A DNA stretch of 64,000 nt from Brachionus rotundiformis (lineage: Eukaryota > Rotifera > Eurotatoria > Ploima > Brachionidae): NCBI GenBank assembly GCA_016802295.1, contig JAESIW010000115.1, forward strand, positions 1 through 64,000, read 5' to 3'. The stretch's first letter is position 1; every line of letters starts with the position of its first letter. Below, piece after piece: positions 46,697-58,492 of this stretch. The position numbers and the translations under genes are program-made. The notes under the pieces are model-generated. The model was not told the origin of the DNA and searched no databases. It saw only the letters and a list, made by a program, of their open reading frames with translations.

Positions 46697-47521
46697 ATTG
46701 AACTAAATGAATAAAAATTATAAAGGCTTATTAGAGAGTTCACGGATAAAACAAGAAAACAAAAATAAAAATAAGGCTAAAACTCGTATTTATTAATAAA
46801 ATTACGAATGGAGTTTTGTATGTGAAATTTTTACGAATGAAAAATGTTAATCGACAAAATGTTTTATTTACTGACAATAAACTTGTCTTTTTAGAAAAAT
46901 TACAAACAATACATATTCTATATTCTCTTCAAATCTAAAACCAATCCTGCTTTTAATTCTAATTTTGCTTCAAAGTTTGCAATTTTAAATTTAGCTTCGG
47001 GTCACTAGAAATCTAGAATTCCGATTAAAATACACCCATGGTTTGCGTTTGAATACCAAAAATAATTTATTGTTTGTAATCTCGATCCTTAACACTATTA
47101 TTAGAAACAATATTTACGCGTTTTTTAAAAACTTTTTCTTTTAAAATTTTTGACAATCAAATAATGTATAAATATTTAAAGGCTTAATTTAATTTAATAA
47201 AAACTGGAGGTGTTAAATAGTACATAAGATAAAATTAATTCAATTCAATTAAATCGTGTATGAATATATACTATATATGATTTATTTGATTATTTTTTTC
47301 ATAATTTTGTTTAGCCTGAATAATTTGAAATTATTATTTTCAAATACATGATCTTCAAAAAAGGAAATACAATAATTATTTGAATAGTTAAAATAATATT
47401 GATAATTAAAAATGATTTATCTTTTTAATAATTTTTTAAAGAATAATTTAAAAAAAAATTAGATTATAAAAATTTTTTTTCGAAGCAATTAATGATATTG
47501 AAAAAAAAAATATTAAAAAAT
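46697..47521. other. AT-rich gap VWA3-like to Unkempt
   Basis: 825 bp: Unkempt upstream region and 3' flank of the VWA3-like gene. No coding frame or RNA gene seen. Confidence 0.5.
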
Positions 47522-50500
47522 CTACAGTAAAAAATCAACTGGAACACAATTTTTATGTCTTGTTTGATTTTCATTTGATTTATTTATGTGAATATTTTCG
47601 ATTGTTATATCTTTTTTAAAATTAAAATTTGAAATCAATTAACTATCATTTAAAAAATAACTTACCATGTTCTAAACTATTCTCTCTTTCATACATACGA
47701 CTAAAAGTAACTGATTGCCTTAAAAATTGTTTCGCTTTGCTTATTTCATTAGCTAATCGTTTAAGATCATCTCCTTCAAAATCAGGTATATGAGATAAAT
47801 AATTATCCTGAACTCCTTTAGTTAAGATTTTATGGGAAAATAAATGAATATCTCGATCAGTTTTATTGCTTCGATGATATCGACCATAGTTTTCTGATGC
47901 CAACTGGATTAAAAAATCGTTAGCTGATTTTTCATCACAATTGAAAGATATCACATTAATGCTTAGTCGTCGTAGCATATTCAGTTTTCTTACTTCATCA
48001 AGAACAAGTGTGGTACTTGAATCAGGCTTTCCGTCTGTTATTAAATAAATTGCATTGATTTCCTCATCATTAAAAGCCTCTTTTAACGCATCAAGAGTGC
48101 AAGTATTTCCATGAGCTTTAAGACTTGATAACCAGGCTATAGATTTATGACAGTTATTTTCAGTAGGTTCTACTATTTTATCTCTCCATTTTCGACAAAC
48201 ATCTGAAAATTGAATGAAATTGAACTTTATTTTATTTTTAAATAATTGTTCCCATACAAGACAAGCTAATTCTTTTTTTAATTCTTCTATGTAACTGTCC
48301 ATTGAACCTGAAGTGTCAATTAAGACACATATTTTATCATGAACAAAAGTTCCAAAAAGCCGACGACTTCCACTTAGTAACCACTGAAGTCGCTTTATAT
48401 ATCGTTTGAGAACTTTTTCACATTGCTCTTGATAATCTTTTAATTCACCTTGTTTAAGTTGTAAATGCCGAACTGTTCCATTTACATTTATGCTTGGAAA
48501 TATTGAACAATATCTTGCAGAAACACTTTTTTTGATAGCTCCAATTGTTACCGTATCATGTTTGCATTCTGGACCAGAAACAAGTTTATGTAAATCAAGC
48601 TTCAATTTAGCCAAACTATATCGCTTGAGCCACTATTTTTTCAAAAATTTTATTTTTAGTAATTGAAAAAAATCTTAAAGTTTACATCTTTAGTTGTTAA
48701 ATTCTCCTCTTTGTCTGAAATAGCCACAATAGGTATGGCTTTTCGGACAGATTTAGCATTTGATTGTTGTTTGAAAACGCTACCTTTGATATTTGTCGTA
48801 CCTCCAATATAGAACGGCTCTTGTTTAACTGTATATGATTTATTTAGCAAGCTAGAGCTTGAACTACTTATCTTATTGTATGGTGAATAATCTATTTTTG
48901 AACTATTTGGTCTCCATGGAAGAGACTTTTGCTTGTTAGATTCAATTATTTTATCTATTTGTTCTTCCATTTCTCTTTCTCTTAACTGAATTCTTTGTAA
49001 AGATAGACTTGTCTGTTTTGGTGGCAATATTGGTCTATTTTTCTTTGTATCCGCTTCTGAATCTTTAATTTCGCATTTTATATTATTAGAATCTAGATCT
49101 ATTTCTTTATTTTCTTTTCTTTTGATTTTTTCGACTAATTGCGAAGCTTTTTTAGAAAAATCTATAGCTTTATCAATTTCTTGTTGGATTTGTTTTATAT
49201 CATCTGATTCTATAATACCAGTTTCGCGAAACCAATGAAAGCGACCTCCAGGAACGCAATGAGATAAAAGTCTTAATGACTCGGCTGTTTTAGTAATATT
49301 TGCCCACCTTCCAGGAATAGGACCATTGACATCATAATCATCTACATTAAATAAAATGGCATGACAACGTAAATTTTTTCCGCAAGCAGATTCTTCTAAA
49401 TAAGAACAAATGGTCTCAATAGGTTGATCAGGAATTCCGCTTGTGAATAGATACAATCCTTCAATATCGATATTATGTTTTATTTCTTCTTCATTTTCTA
49501 AAGCTGATTTCAAGGCCCCGAGAACATTGTGTGTTCCTTCACATTCTAAATCTAAGATCCATTTCCATGCATCCTGCAGCATTGCTGAAGTTGGTCTTAC
49601 AACTGTTGGTTTCCATTTTCTAATAACTCTACCAAAACTTATTATATTGAAATAATTTTTATAAATAATTTGTTGTTCCATCAAAAGTCTCAATGAATGC
49701 TGGATATGAATTAAATAATTTTGATTAACTAATGACAGATCAACTAAAATAATAACACTGCTTTCTGATATAGCACCAAAAATTTTACGACTTCCAGTCG
49801 AAAGCCAGTCAATTCTTTTTTCATAAAGTTTTACAGCTTCTTTTAATCGTTTTTGAAAATCATACAAAGTAGCTAAATCAACGTGAATATTTTTTATGGT
49901 ACCATCATGCCAGACAAATTGGGTCATGGCCTTTTCATGTACTTGAGATTGAACAGTTTTATTTAAAATTGGAATGTAATCCTCCATATATGAATATGCA
50001 TTAGGCGCCAAAACTTGGTATAAATTTAATTTTTGCGCTTTTAATCCATGACAATCTATCCAATCTTTTGACATTTGTCCAGATGAATCGTTTGGTTCAA
50101 TAATTAGGGGCAAATCATGCCCACGTGGCCTAGGTAAAAACTTATTTTGAGGATATTTTTCAATTTCTAAGGAAATTTCATTTTCGATTTGAATTATAGC
50201 AGAACCTAGCATACCATTTTTCATTTCTTTAATTCGATTAAGGACATCTTGGACTTTTTTTATTTCTTTTAATAGAATATTTATATCTGTTGAATTATAT
50301 ATCACTTCCTAAAAATTGAGTTATACTTTGCTTAAAATTTGATGATGAAAAGTTACCTCTTGTGAATTGGAAAAACAATGAAAGCGACCATTTGATTCTT
50401 CAGATAGTTTCTTTAATGCTGACTTAACAATTCAAAATTAAATGATTGAAGAATCATAATCTAACCTCGCTAATTCTATTATTTTTTTTAAATAAATAAC

Positions 50501-51864
50501 TAAATGATAATTAATAGGATTATGAGGTTAAATTATGTAAACTGGGGTAATTACATTAACAATATGGTTATTTATTTCATATGTGACACAATGTACTGAC
50601 AAATTCTTATTCATTATAGCTTGATAAATATATTCAGTTAAAATATCCATATTTTGATCAGGCCTAATAAATATTTTTATTTAGAAATTAATTTTAAAAA
50701 TCTAAAAACTTATCAAACTTACACACTTCCAATAATTAAAACGATTGAATCAATTTTTGGTATAGATAAACCTTTTTTTAATGCTTTTAAAATGTTGGTT
50801 CCACCTGAAGGCTTTAAATGTGTCACAAACATTTTTGCTTCTTCCAATCTTAAATCAAACATTAAATCTATAAAACTTGTGAGTCATCTCGTGTGAGAAA
50901 AGTCATCTCAAAATATAATATATAATATTTATGTATAATTCTTGAATTTAATTTTTTTTTTCAAAAATTCAAATTATCTTAATTTTAATATCTTTTAATA
51001 TAAAATATGAACCTTTTTCTATAATATACCTTTGGCTTTATTTTGATAATAAAATATGTTAAAAAATCTGAAAAATTACGTTCGATGATGCACATCTTTT
51101 AGTGAACTCGTCCATAACTCTTCTATATCAGTTCCATAGCTTAAGAAATAAAATTGTTTTTTATTTGCTAACTGCTCATTAATTAAATTGATTAATGAAT
51201 CTTGAATATCAATTGATCTTCCAAATCCCATATTAGAATTAGATGAATCAATTAAAATAGCAACTCTCTCTCCTTGTACTAAGCCAAACGCTCGACGACT
51301 AGATTGCATTAACCATTTAATACGTTTAGAAAAAATTTCCAAACTCATATTAAGCTTATACTCAAATTCATTTATAATAGTAGCATCGAATGTAATATGC
51401 TGAACAATTTTTCCTGTTTTGTCACCAACTGGTCTGAAAATTGAAAAAATTAAATATAGAAAATTTTAGCACTCAAAGAAATCTTACTTATTAACAACTC
51501 CTTTAGATAATAAATCTTTTAGTGTTAGATGCATTCTTTCAACTCCATAAATTGAAAGCCATTCCCCTGAATTCATATTCATATGCGGTGCTACTTTAGT
51601 TTCTTCATATCTTTGTAAGTCATAATTCTGATTAACATTTGTAATTGTGTAGTCACTTGGAGTCACACTTTTTATTGTTTCAATTTGTTTCCAACCGAAT
51701 TCAGCCTCTTTTAAATCGCGATTTTGAAGAATTTCGTTTTTCCTAAGAGATCTTTTTTTTTTAATCTCTTCATTATGATCAGTTTGATTTTCAACGTTGG
51801 ATTTAATTTTTTCAAGCGAATCTTTAGAACGATAGTTTTTATTTCTTGAAATATTAGAATTCAT
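47522..51864 (-). CDS. von Willebrand factor A domain protein, VWA3A/VWA3B-like
   Basis: Eight exons, 51864-51488, 51433-51080, 50875-50723, 50663-50561, 50422-50357, 50308-48686, 48632-47666 and 47610-47522, give about 1243 residues (VWA3A 1184, VWA3B 1294 in human). Three vWA modules are each preceded by a motif like RIKWLMQSSRRAFG or RIDWLSTGSRKIFG. The metal-site motif is intact in the first (DSSNS) and third (DTSGS) but degenerate in the second (DLSLV). The segment WIDCHGLKAQKLNLYQVLAP recurs before the third module as WLKRYSLAKLKLDLHKLV, showing internal duplication. Vertebrate VWA3 genes are expressed in ciliated tissues; function is unknown. The join at 50561/50422 fits by alignment to the third module. 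Confidence 0.85.
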
Positions 51865-52371
51865 TTTAAAAAATTAATTTTAATAAAATAAAATGCATTT
51901 TATTCTATTAAAATTTACGTTTGTTTTGTTACTATAGAAACAAGCATATTTTTACGATTAATCTTAAACTTAAAATATTTAGATCGTTTGTAATTGTTTA
52001 AATTAAAATTAACTTTAACTTATATATCATTATTATACAAGAAAATATTAGAATAAAATTCGTTTAAAAGAAACTATTATTAGATTAAAAAAAACAACAA
52101 AAAAAAATTATCTGGACATTTGATTGAATATTTAACAGAATTCCAAATTTATTTACTTAATTTAATTAGACGGTTTAATTATCTTTATCCAAATTAATAA
52201 ATTTGAAATTTAATAACTTAGAAAATTGTAAAGTTATTAATAAAAATTACCAATTATAGAGTTTTTAAGACATTATTTATTCAAATGATTGCTTAATAAA
52301 AGCTTTTTTTGAATTAGTTTTTTTATCGTTGATGCCAAATTTAGAAATTTTTAAATCAAAATCTCAAAAAA
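51865..52371. other. divergent AT-rich region VWA3-like / HAUS5
   Basis: 507 bp between genes pointing apart, presumably with both promoters. Nothing else recognised. Confidence 0.5.
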
Positions 52372-54320
52372 ATGTCCAAACTAAATTTAAAATATGAAGA
52401 TTATACCTTAGATAAATGGGCTGAAAGAGAAATTGGAGTTGATAATCGTAAAAAAAATAAAAAATATTATTTTATTAATTATCATTCATTATTTAAGTTC
52501 AAAATATAAAAGAAAATCCTTATATTAGTGGTGATGCAAAACGTGTTTTAAATTACATTTTTGATAATTTCCTTGATCCTGAATTCTCCAAGTAAATATC
52601 AAATATTTCGGAAGTAAACTAGAAGTAATAATTTTAGAATTATCGATCTTAATCTCGGACTTGATGATGAATTCAAATCAGAAGATTTCAAAATATCAAT
52701 TGCTGAAGATAACATTGATTTGATAAGTTTGAAGATTAAGTATTTGGAGTTGAAAAAAGAGAAGTTTGATTTGGAAAGGATAAATTCTGAAAATAATCGA
52801 GATATTGATACCATAATCGATAGTCTGATGGAGAAGCATTCATCTCAGCCATCAATTGATAATTTAGATGTTTTAAAAAAAAACACTGAATTAATGTTAA
52901 TAGAAGACGAGTTTGAAAAAAAGAAATTACTTAAGGCAAAAGTTGATAAAGCAAATCAAAAGTTAATTCCTCTTTTAGATAAACAAGTTATTGAAATTTC
53001 AGAAATTGAAGATATTATCAACTCTTTTAAATTCAAAAATATTAAGAATTTAGATATGAATGATGAAAAATTGAATTTATTCGCATTATCTGATTATTTT
53101 GGATGTTTTGATTCAAAGACAAAAGATGAAATTTCTAAATTAAATCATATTCTTGACGAAGAAACTTTGAAAAATGAAGTAGATTTGCTAAAATACCAAA
53201 ATACAAATGAATTTACATTGTCGAATTTACAATCATTGAATGAGGCTATAAATCAAGAATTGTTAAATATGATAGTTCTTAGTACTCAAAGTTTTCAATT
53301 TGAAACAAATAAGATTAAAAATGATGAAAGCTATGAAATGCTTTTAAAAATTTTGAAAAAAAATCGTATCAATAAGTATTATCGAGATTATCTTGGTTTA
53401 TATGGTCGATATTTTAAAAGTTATGTAACTCTTAAAAAAACTTTGTGTGAATTCAATGAACTGAATACAATTTTTGAGCAATTAAAATCTGAAAAAGATT
53501 TCTATAGAAATAGTTTTTTAGCTATTACAAAAAGATTTGATCGTATAAAAAGTATGGAACTAAAAATTCATGAGAAGCAAATCCAAATTGAAGATATTTT
53601 TTATGAGAATTTAAATTTTTTTAATCAAAAAATTCAGTTAGATTTGGATAAACTGAAAATTTCATGGGACCAACTTGTAGATATTTTTCGTATTTTTAAT
53701 TCATCAAATTCAATAATGAATTCAACAAGAAATGACTCAACTTGTCCTAATGATTCTAAACAGAACAAAGTAGAGTTTTATAAGCAAAATTTTTATCAAT
53801 TTTTTAACAACGAAGAGCATAATAAACAAGATGAATTTGATTTGAAAATTAAATTAGCTGAAGAATTATTAAATATAAAAAAAAGAGGAAAAACTAAAAG
53901 CTTTTTAATACCAGCTTTATCAGATATTGTTTTAGATATTTCTTGTAAAATCAAAGCTATCGAATCAATGAATGAAAATAAAATGTCACATCATGAAATG
54001 GAAAAATCCTTTGGAGACTTAGATACTTCGTTGAATGATTGTAAAGCAACTGACAAATACCAAATAACAGCATTTTTAAATTTAATCGAAGAGAAAATTG
54101 GTGTTTGTGAATTGAATTGCAATTCAATGATTGAAGTATTAAGCAAAATAATATCCATAAAGACTACTAATAATTTTTTTTTTAGCTTTCTGATTTACTA
54201 TTAAAATGGTCGAATCAACCTGGTGCTTTTGATTGTTCTTTGGAAAATTATACTGTCAACTCAAAAAATTTAGATTATTATATTGAATATATTGATGAAT
54301 TAATTAAAGAAAAGCCTTAA
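52372..54320 (+). CDS. HAUS5: augmin (HAUS) complex subunit 5-like
   Basis: Augmin recruits gamma-tubulin to spindle microtubules for branching nucleation. Exons 52372-52447, 52498-52591, 52638-54135 and 54186-54320 join in phase to 600 residues (human HAUS5 633). The N-terminus (LDKWAEREIGV, then a short helical part ending NYIFDNFLDPEFSK) resembles human HAUS5 (GCWAVEEMGV, WAYILQHV). The C-terminal end (LLKWSNQPGAF, then a helix) resembles human VGDWWEQPGQAA. Between them is almost continuous coiled coil rich in Lys, Glu, Asn and Leu, which evolves fast, so similarity there is not informative. The last intron is 50 nt. The call is likely but rests on the two ends and on length. Confidence 0.62.
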
Positions 54321-54544
54321 ATACTTTCAAAACATTTATAAAAATTTTATAAATTAAATACTTTTATTTTGTAAGCTATTAATAAATTTGAGTTTTCAAA
54401 ATTTTTATTTTTAAATATTTCTTTATCAACTCTGGATTCATAAAATTAATATCATCTATTGCTTATCTAATTTGTCAGCACTAATTTCCAATTTAGGCTC
54501 TAAATAGTAAATTTAGATGCTTATTTATATAAAACCTTTTTTAG

Positions 54545-54885
54545 CTAACCATTAAAGTTAAAAACCGGAAATTCGTTTGATGCACTTGTTCCAAATTGTC
54601 TATTGATTTTCTCAATTTCATCTTTCAAAGCCTTTTCAGTTTCTGGTGAAGAATCAATTAAGCCAGTTTTAGAAGCACTGAAATAAAAATTATAAGAATC
54701 AATTTGAATTTTAGAATTACTCACTTCTTTTTTTGATAATATTCTCGGACTTTTTTCAAAAAAAGTTCTTGTATAGGATCAGCTTTTTGAAAAACAATAG
54801 CGCTTGAACCAATGTTTCTTGATATACCTTGGCTAATGGCTGATTTCTTTGAAAGAATTAAACGAGAATAAATTTTTGGAAACAT
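54545..54885 (-). CDS. ATP5PF: mitochondrial ATP synthase coupling factor 6
   Basis: Peripheral-stalk subunit F6 joining F1 and Fo. Exons 54885-54725 and 54677-54545 (47-nt intron, phase 2/1) give 97 residues, close to the human precursor (108). The N-terminal ~30 residues are basic with many Ser, fitting a presequence. The mature part has DPIQELFLKKVREYYQKK (human DPIQKLFVDKIREYKSKR), then EKINRQFGTSASNEFPVFNF (human KLKQMFGNADMNTFPTFKF). Convergent with the HAUS5-like gene, 224 bp between stops. Confidence 0.88.
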
Positions 54886-55425
54886 GATAAATCTATAATT
54901 CTAGAAATAGTAAAATCTGAAAATTTAAGTATAAGGACGCTGCATATTAACTTTTTTATTTTAAACTTGAGCATTTTTATATAATTCTACTTATTACAGT
55001 TTTTGGCTTTGTTTTTGTAAGAATGCAGATTAAAATATTCATTTTTTTAGTTTATTTTATAATTTTAATTTTTGCAACAAATGATTTATTGTTTAAAACA
55101 TATTCAGATTTAAATTTACAAAAATTTTATTTTTTCACTGAAAAAAGTGATTGTTATTGAACTAATGACATTATTCTTAATTTACAATCAATTGAATTAT
55201 TAATCAAATTCTAAAAATTGGTCTAAAGATTATGAAATAATTACTATTTTGACATTGTACAAAAAATTGTACCAACACATGGTTCGTATAACAAATCATC
55301 AAAACTCGTCTTTAATAATTTTATTTAAGAAATTAAAATTCACTCATTTATAAAATAAAATAATATTAATAATATGAGCTTCAACGGGCATTAGCATGTA
55401 GAGCTAGACTAAGTCAGATTTGTTT

Positions 55426-55750
55426 AATTTTAGATGATCTAATTTTGCTGCCAATACTTCAGGTCGCAATCTTTTACAGTTATCAACTACTCAATTAAAA
55501 TGAAATGCTCTCTATGACTTATATTTGTGTATTGCTTTAACAGTTTATGCTTTTGACCCCGAATGTTACCAGCAGGGCCGTCCAAAAACAATGAACTCAT
55601 TTTTTTACTCGGATTATGCCAGTCAACTTTGCTATACCCTTTTATTAATCTTGAAATATTCGATAAGATCATATCTCTCTCTATCCTAACTTATTTTTTT
55701 TCATTTATATTAGCAGTATTTGATTCATCGTTTAAAAAAATTTCATCAAT
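55426..55750 (-). mobile_element. decayed C-terminal piece of a non-LTR retrotransposon reverse transcriptase
   Basis: On the - strand a frame containing RDMILSNISRLIKG and GNIRGQKHKLLKQY, then, after a frame change near 55490, VVDNCKRLRPEVLAAKLDHL, follows the order seen at the end of jockey/CR1-like element proteins (an RRxRGDLIEVYK-like stretch, an RGHxxKL-like stretch, and a final RVVxxWNxLPxxVVxA-like stretch). At least two frame breaks and stop codons show that it is inactive. Class assignment is tentative. Confidence 0.5.
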
Positions 55751-57004
55751 GATCAGCTGTTAACTAGCCAAATTAAATTTTTGAGTAGGATTTATTTTAT
55801 TTATGTATTAAAAATAAAATCAAGATATTTTCCTATGATTGAAATTTGAGAATAGATAAAGGGTGTTGAATGAAAAAAGAAAAAGTATTTAAGATATAGC
55901 TAAATATTTCATCCTACTTAACAACGTAAATATTATTTCAACAACAAAATTAGATAATAATCAGGCTATATAAATAGAGAAATTTATAATAAAAGTAAAT
56001 TTCAAACGAAACAAAAGGACTAGAAACCGATTAGTTTAAATAAGCCATTCAAATTTTTTTAAATTTTTTTTTATTTAAAGTTTAATGAGAAATTGAATGT
56101 TGCATAACATTTAATTGTAGGTAATTCACGATTTAAATTTTTTAAAACTTTCATAAGTAAAGACAATAAAATTTTTGATTTTTTTCGTTAGAAACCTTGA
56201 AAATCAAACTAGAAAATATTTAGTAAATATTTAATCTTTTTTGGAGCTTCTTAGCTAATTTTTCGCATATGAGTTAAAATATCAGTTTTTTCAAACCCAT
56301 TCAAGTAGCATATGCTTTCATTTAAGATATTAGTCAGATTTTTTTTCTCCAAAACAATATGAAATTGCTTTTTCAGGTAGGAAAAAAGTAAAAAAATTAA
56401 TCACTATAGAATTAACCTGGCAAGATAGTTTATTAATGCTTATGAAAATACTTGTTAAAGGATTTTATAAAATGTTAAATAAAAAATGTAATATGATTAA
56501 TTTAAATTTAATAAGAAAAATTCCAGAGAAAATTTTATTCACTAAATCAAAAAGCTCCTTGTTAGAGGAGTTTTTTTTCAGAATATATCTCCATTTATAT
56601 TTTTGCTTCATTTATTTCATATTTATCTTATTTTGATTTAAATCAAATAAGAAAATTAGAAAAAATAAAGATGGTTAGAAAAGGTTTAACAGGAAACGGT
56701 TTATACTAAATTTAATTAATTTATTATTAATTTACAGGAAATATTTTTTTAGCTAAATCTTCTAACGTAGCGTTCATTTAGGTTAAATTATTTTAATTAT
56801 TGCTACATTATCAAAAAAAATTTAAAGATGCTTGTTATTAAAATGCTTTGGTTGCCAAAATATGTATTTATAAATATATAAAAAAAATCCAATTAAATTA
56901 TTAAGAAAAGAACCTGATTATTTAACCGTTTTTTAAACAACAATAAACTTGTTTCTTTTCAACTAGAAAAAGCCTCAGTGGATTGATTTAGGCCATAAGA
57001 GGTC

Positions 57005-57110
57005 TGAAATTGGAGACAATAATACCTAAATATTCTAATTGCAATTTATGGTTTCTTTCAAAAAAATTGGGTTAAGTTTAGAGAGATTAAGTTTAAGATT
57101 ATTATCTTTG
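57005..57110 (-). mobile_element. decayed reverse-transcriptase palm/thumb fragment
   Basis: The - strand carries NNLKLNLSK followed about 30 codons on by LEYLGIIVS in a neighbouring frame, with stops between. In non-LTR reverse transcriptases a 'N-LKLN-SK' motif followed by 'YLGV' lies just after the catalytic YxDD box. Same orientation as the piece at 55.4-55.75 kb, so both may come from one element with extra DNA between. Confidence 0.4.
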
Positions 57111-58492
57111 AATTTTTGGTTTTTCTTAGTAGGCAGAATTTGAAAATTTTCAAAATAATAAAAGGTTAAATTATGAATCTTACAATTCAGCTCATCTATC
57201 AAAATTCATTTGATTTGAATTCATAAATTATTGAGCTAGAAAGTTTATAATAACTATAAATACAGATAGAAAATTTAAATTCAATACAAAACAGATCTTT
57301 TTCCAAAAGCATTTGTACTATTGGAAATTTTAGCCAATTTTGGTTTAATCATGATAAAATTATTAAATATTTGTTCAAATAAAAAAACAATTTCTTAGAA
57401 CCAGACAACACTATTTTTATAGTCGAAGTAAATGGGTCGGGTCACTTGTAGAACTAGGTAGCATTAAAGAGATATTCTGTAGCAAATATTTTTATTTTAA
57501 ATTAAAATATTTCAAAAATTGTGAAACTAAATAGATACAAAACTTCGTTTAAAAAATTTCTTTTTATTATAGTTTTGTTCAGATAATCTTTAAATAAAAA
57601 ATTTTAATCAAAATAGTAAAAATATATATTTAAGTTCAAAAATTTCTTACGCTCTAATAAATTAAAAAAATTAAGCTGTCAAATAAATTGACCCTGAGCT
57701 GGACGCGAGTTCAGTCCAAAATTTGAATCTAAAATTAGGTTAGTAATTTATAAGGGACAGTATCTCAAATAAATTTTAATTAATAAGCCTTAAAGATGAT
57801 TTTTTAATTTCAAAATAATGCTTCAAATAGTTTTATGGTGAAATATAAAACGAAAAAATGTCAATCGGATTTGTGGAGATGTTTTTTTTTTTGTTTTTCT
57901 AGGTTGACCTACCAATAGAACTAAAAAAATATTGTCATTAAATGACAATCGGGTTGAATGAGCTTGATGTTTAAAAGTAAAGATAAATAGATAATTAAAA
58001 TCTTTGAATTATTTTTTTATTTTTCATAAAATTTAATTATTTTTGAAATCAATATAAATGTGAATTGCTCATCATCATTTGTTATTTATTTTTGCCATTT
58101 TTTATTAAAGCTCTTTCAAGCGAAACTTACTAGCTTTAATACCTTACAAATAAAAAAAATAATATTTCATTTTTTTTTTCATTTTTCAATAAATTTATTT
58201 ATATTTGATATTTTTAGTTGCAAATTAATAAGATTAATTTTTCTTCATTTTTAATTTTATTTAAATTTTAATTTAATATAAGCTCTAGGAAATTATATTA
58301 ATATTATGAAAATTTTTTAAATTGTACCAGTTTTATAGCTTTTAAAATCTTAAATAATTATTCATGTATATAAGTTTAAATCATGATTAATTAAATTATT
58401 TTTTATTTTATTAATTTTTTATTGTTTTTTATTGTTTTAGATAAAGATTCTTTTTTTAATTATATTAAAAATATTCAAAATATATAGTTAAG

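Larger units (their letters stand above)
54886..58492. other. 3.6-kb gene-poor region upstream of the intermediate filament gene
   Basis: Largest gap in the window. It holds decayed reverse-transcriptase pieces (listed separately), a perfect 8-bp hairpin at 57931-57949, and a terminator-like hairpin at about 56548-56578. Open frames at 55563-55763, 56436-56636 and 58060-58254 are low in complexity and not regarded as genes. The part next to 58492 should contain the promoter of the filament gene. Confidence 0.55.

Noticed and set aside
50466..50499. Possible extra 34-nt exon of the VWA3-like gene (YLFKKNNRISE).
   Set aside because: It would need a phase-2 donor in the preceding exon and none exists; direct joining of 50561 to 50422 gives the expected vWA end and keeps phase.
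56548..56578. Hairpin (GCTCC/GGAG-type stem) followed by eight T, like a bacterial intrinsic terminator.
   Set aside because: The window is clearly animal nuclear DNA, with no bacterial gene nearby; stems followed by T runs arise easily at this base composition.
57660..57725. tRNA-like B box (GAGTTCAGTCC) suggesting a tRNA or tRNA-derived SINE.
   Set aside because: No A box at the right distance and no cloverleaf could be drawn.
58060..58254. 64-codon Phe/Ile-rich frame upstream of the filament gene.
   Set aside because: Low-complexity translation of AT-rich DNA, no splice context or homology evident.
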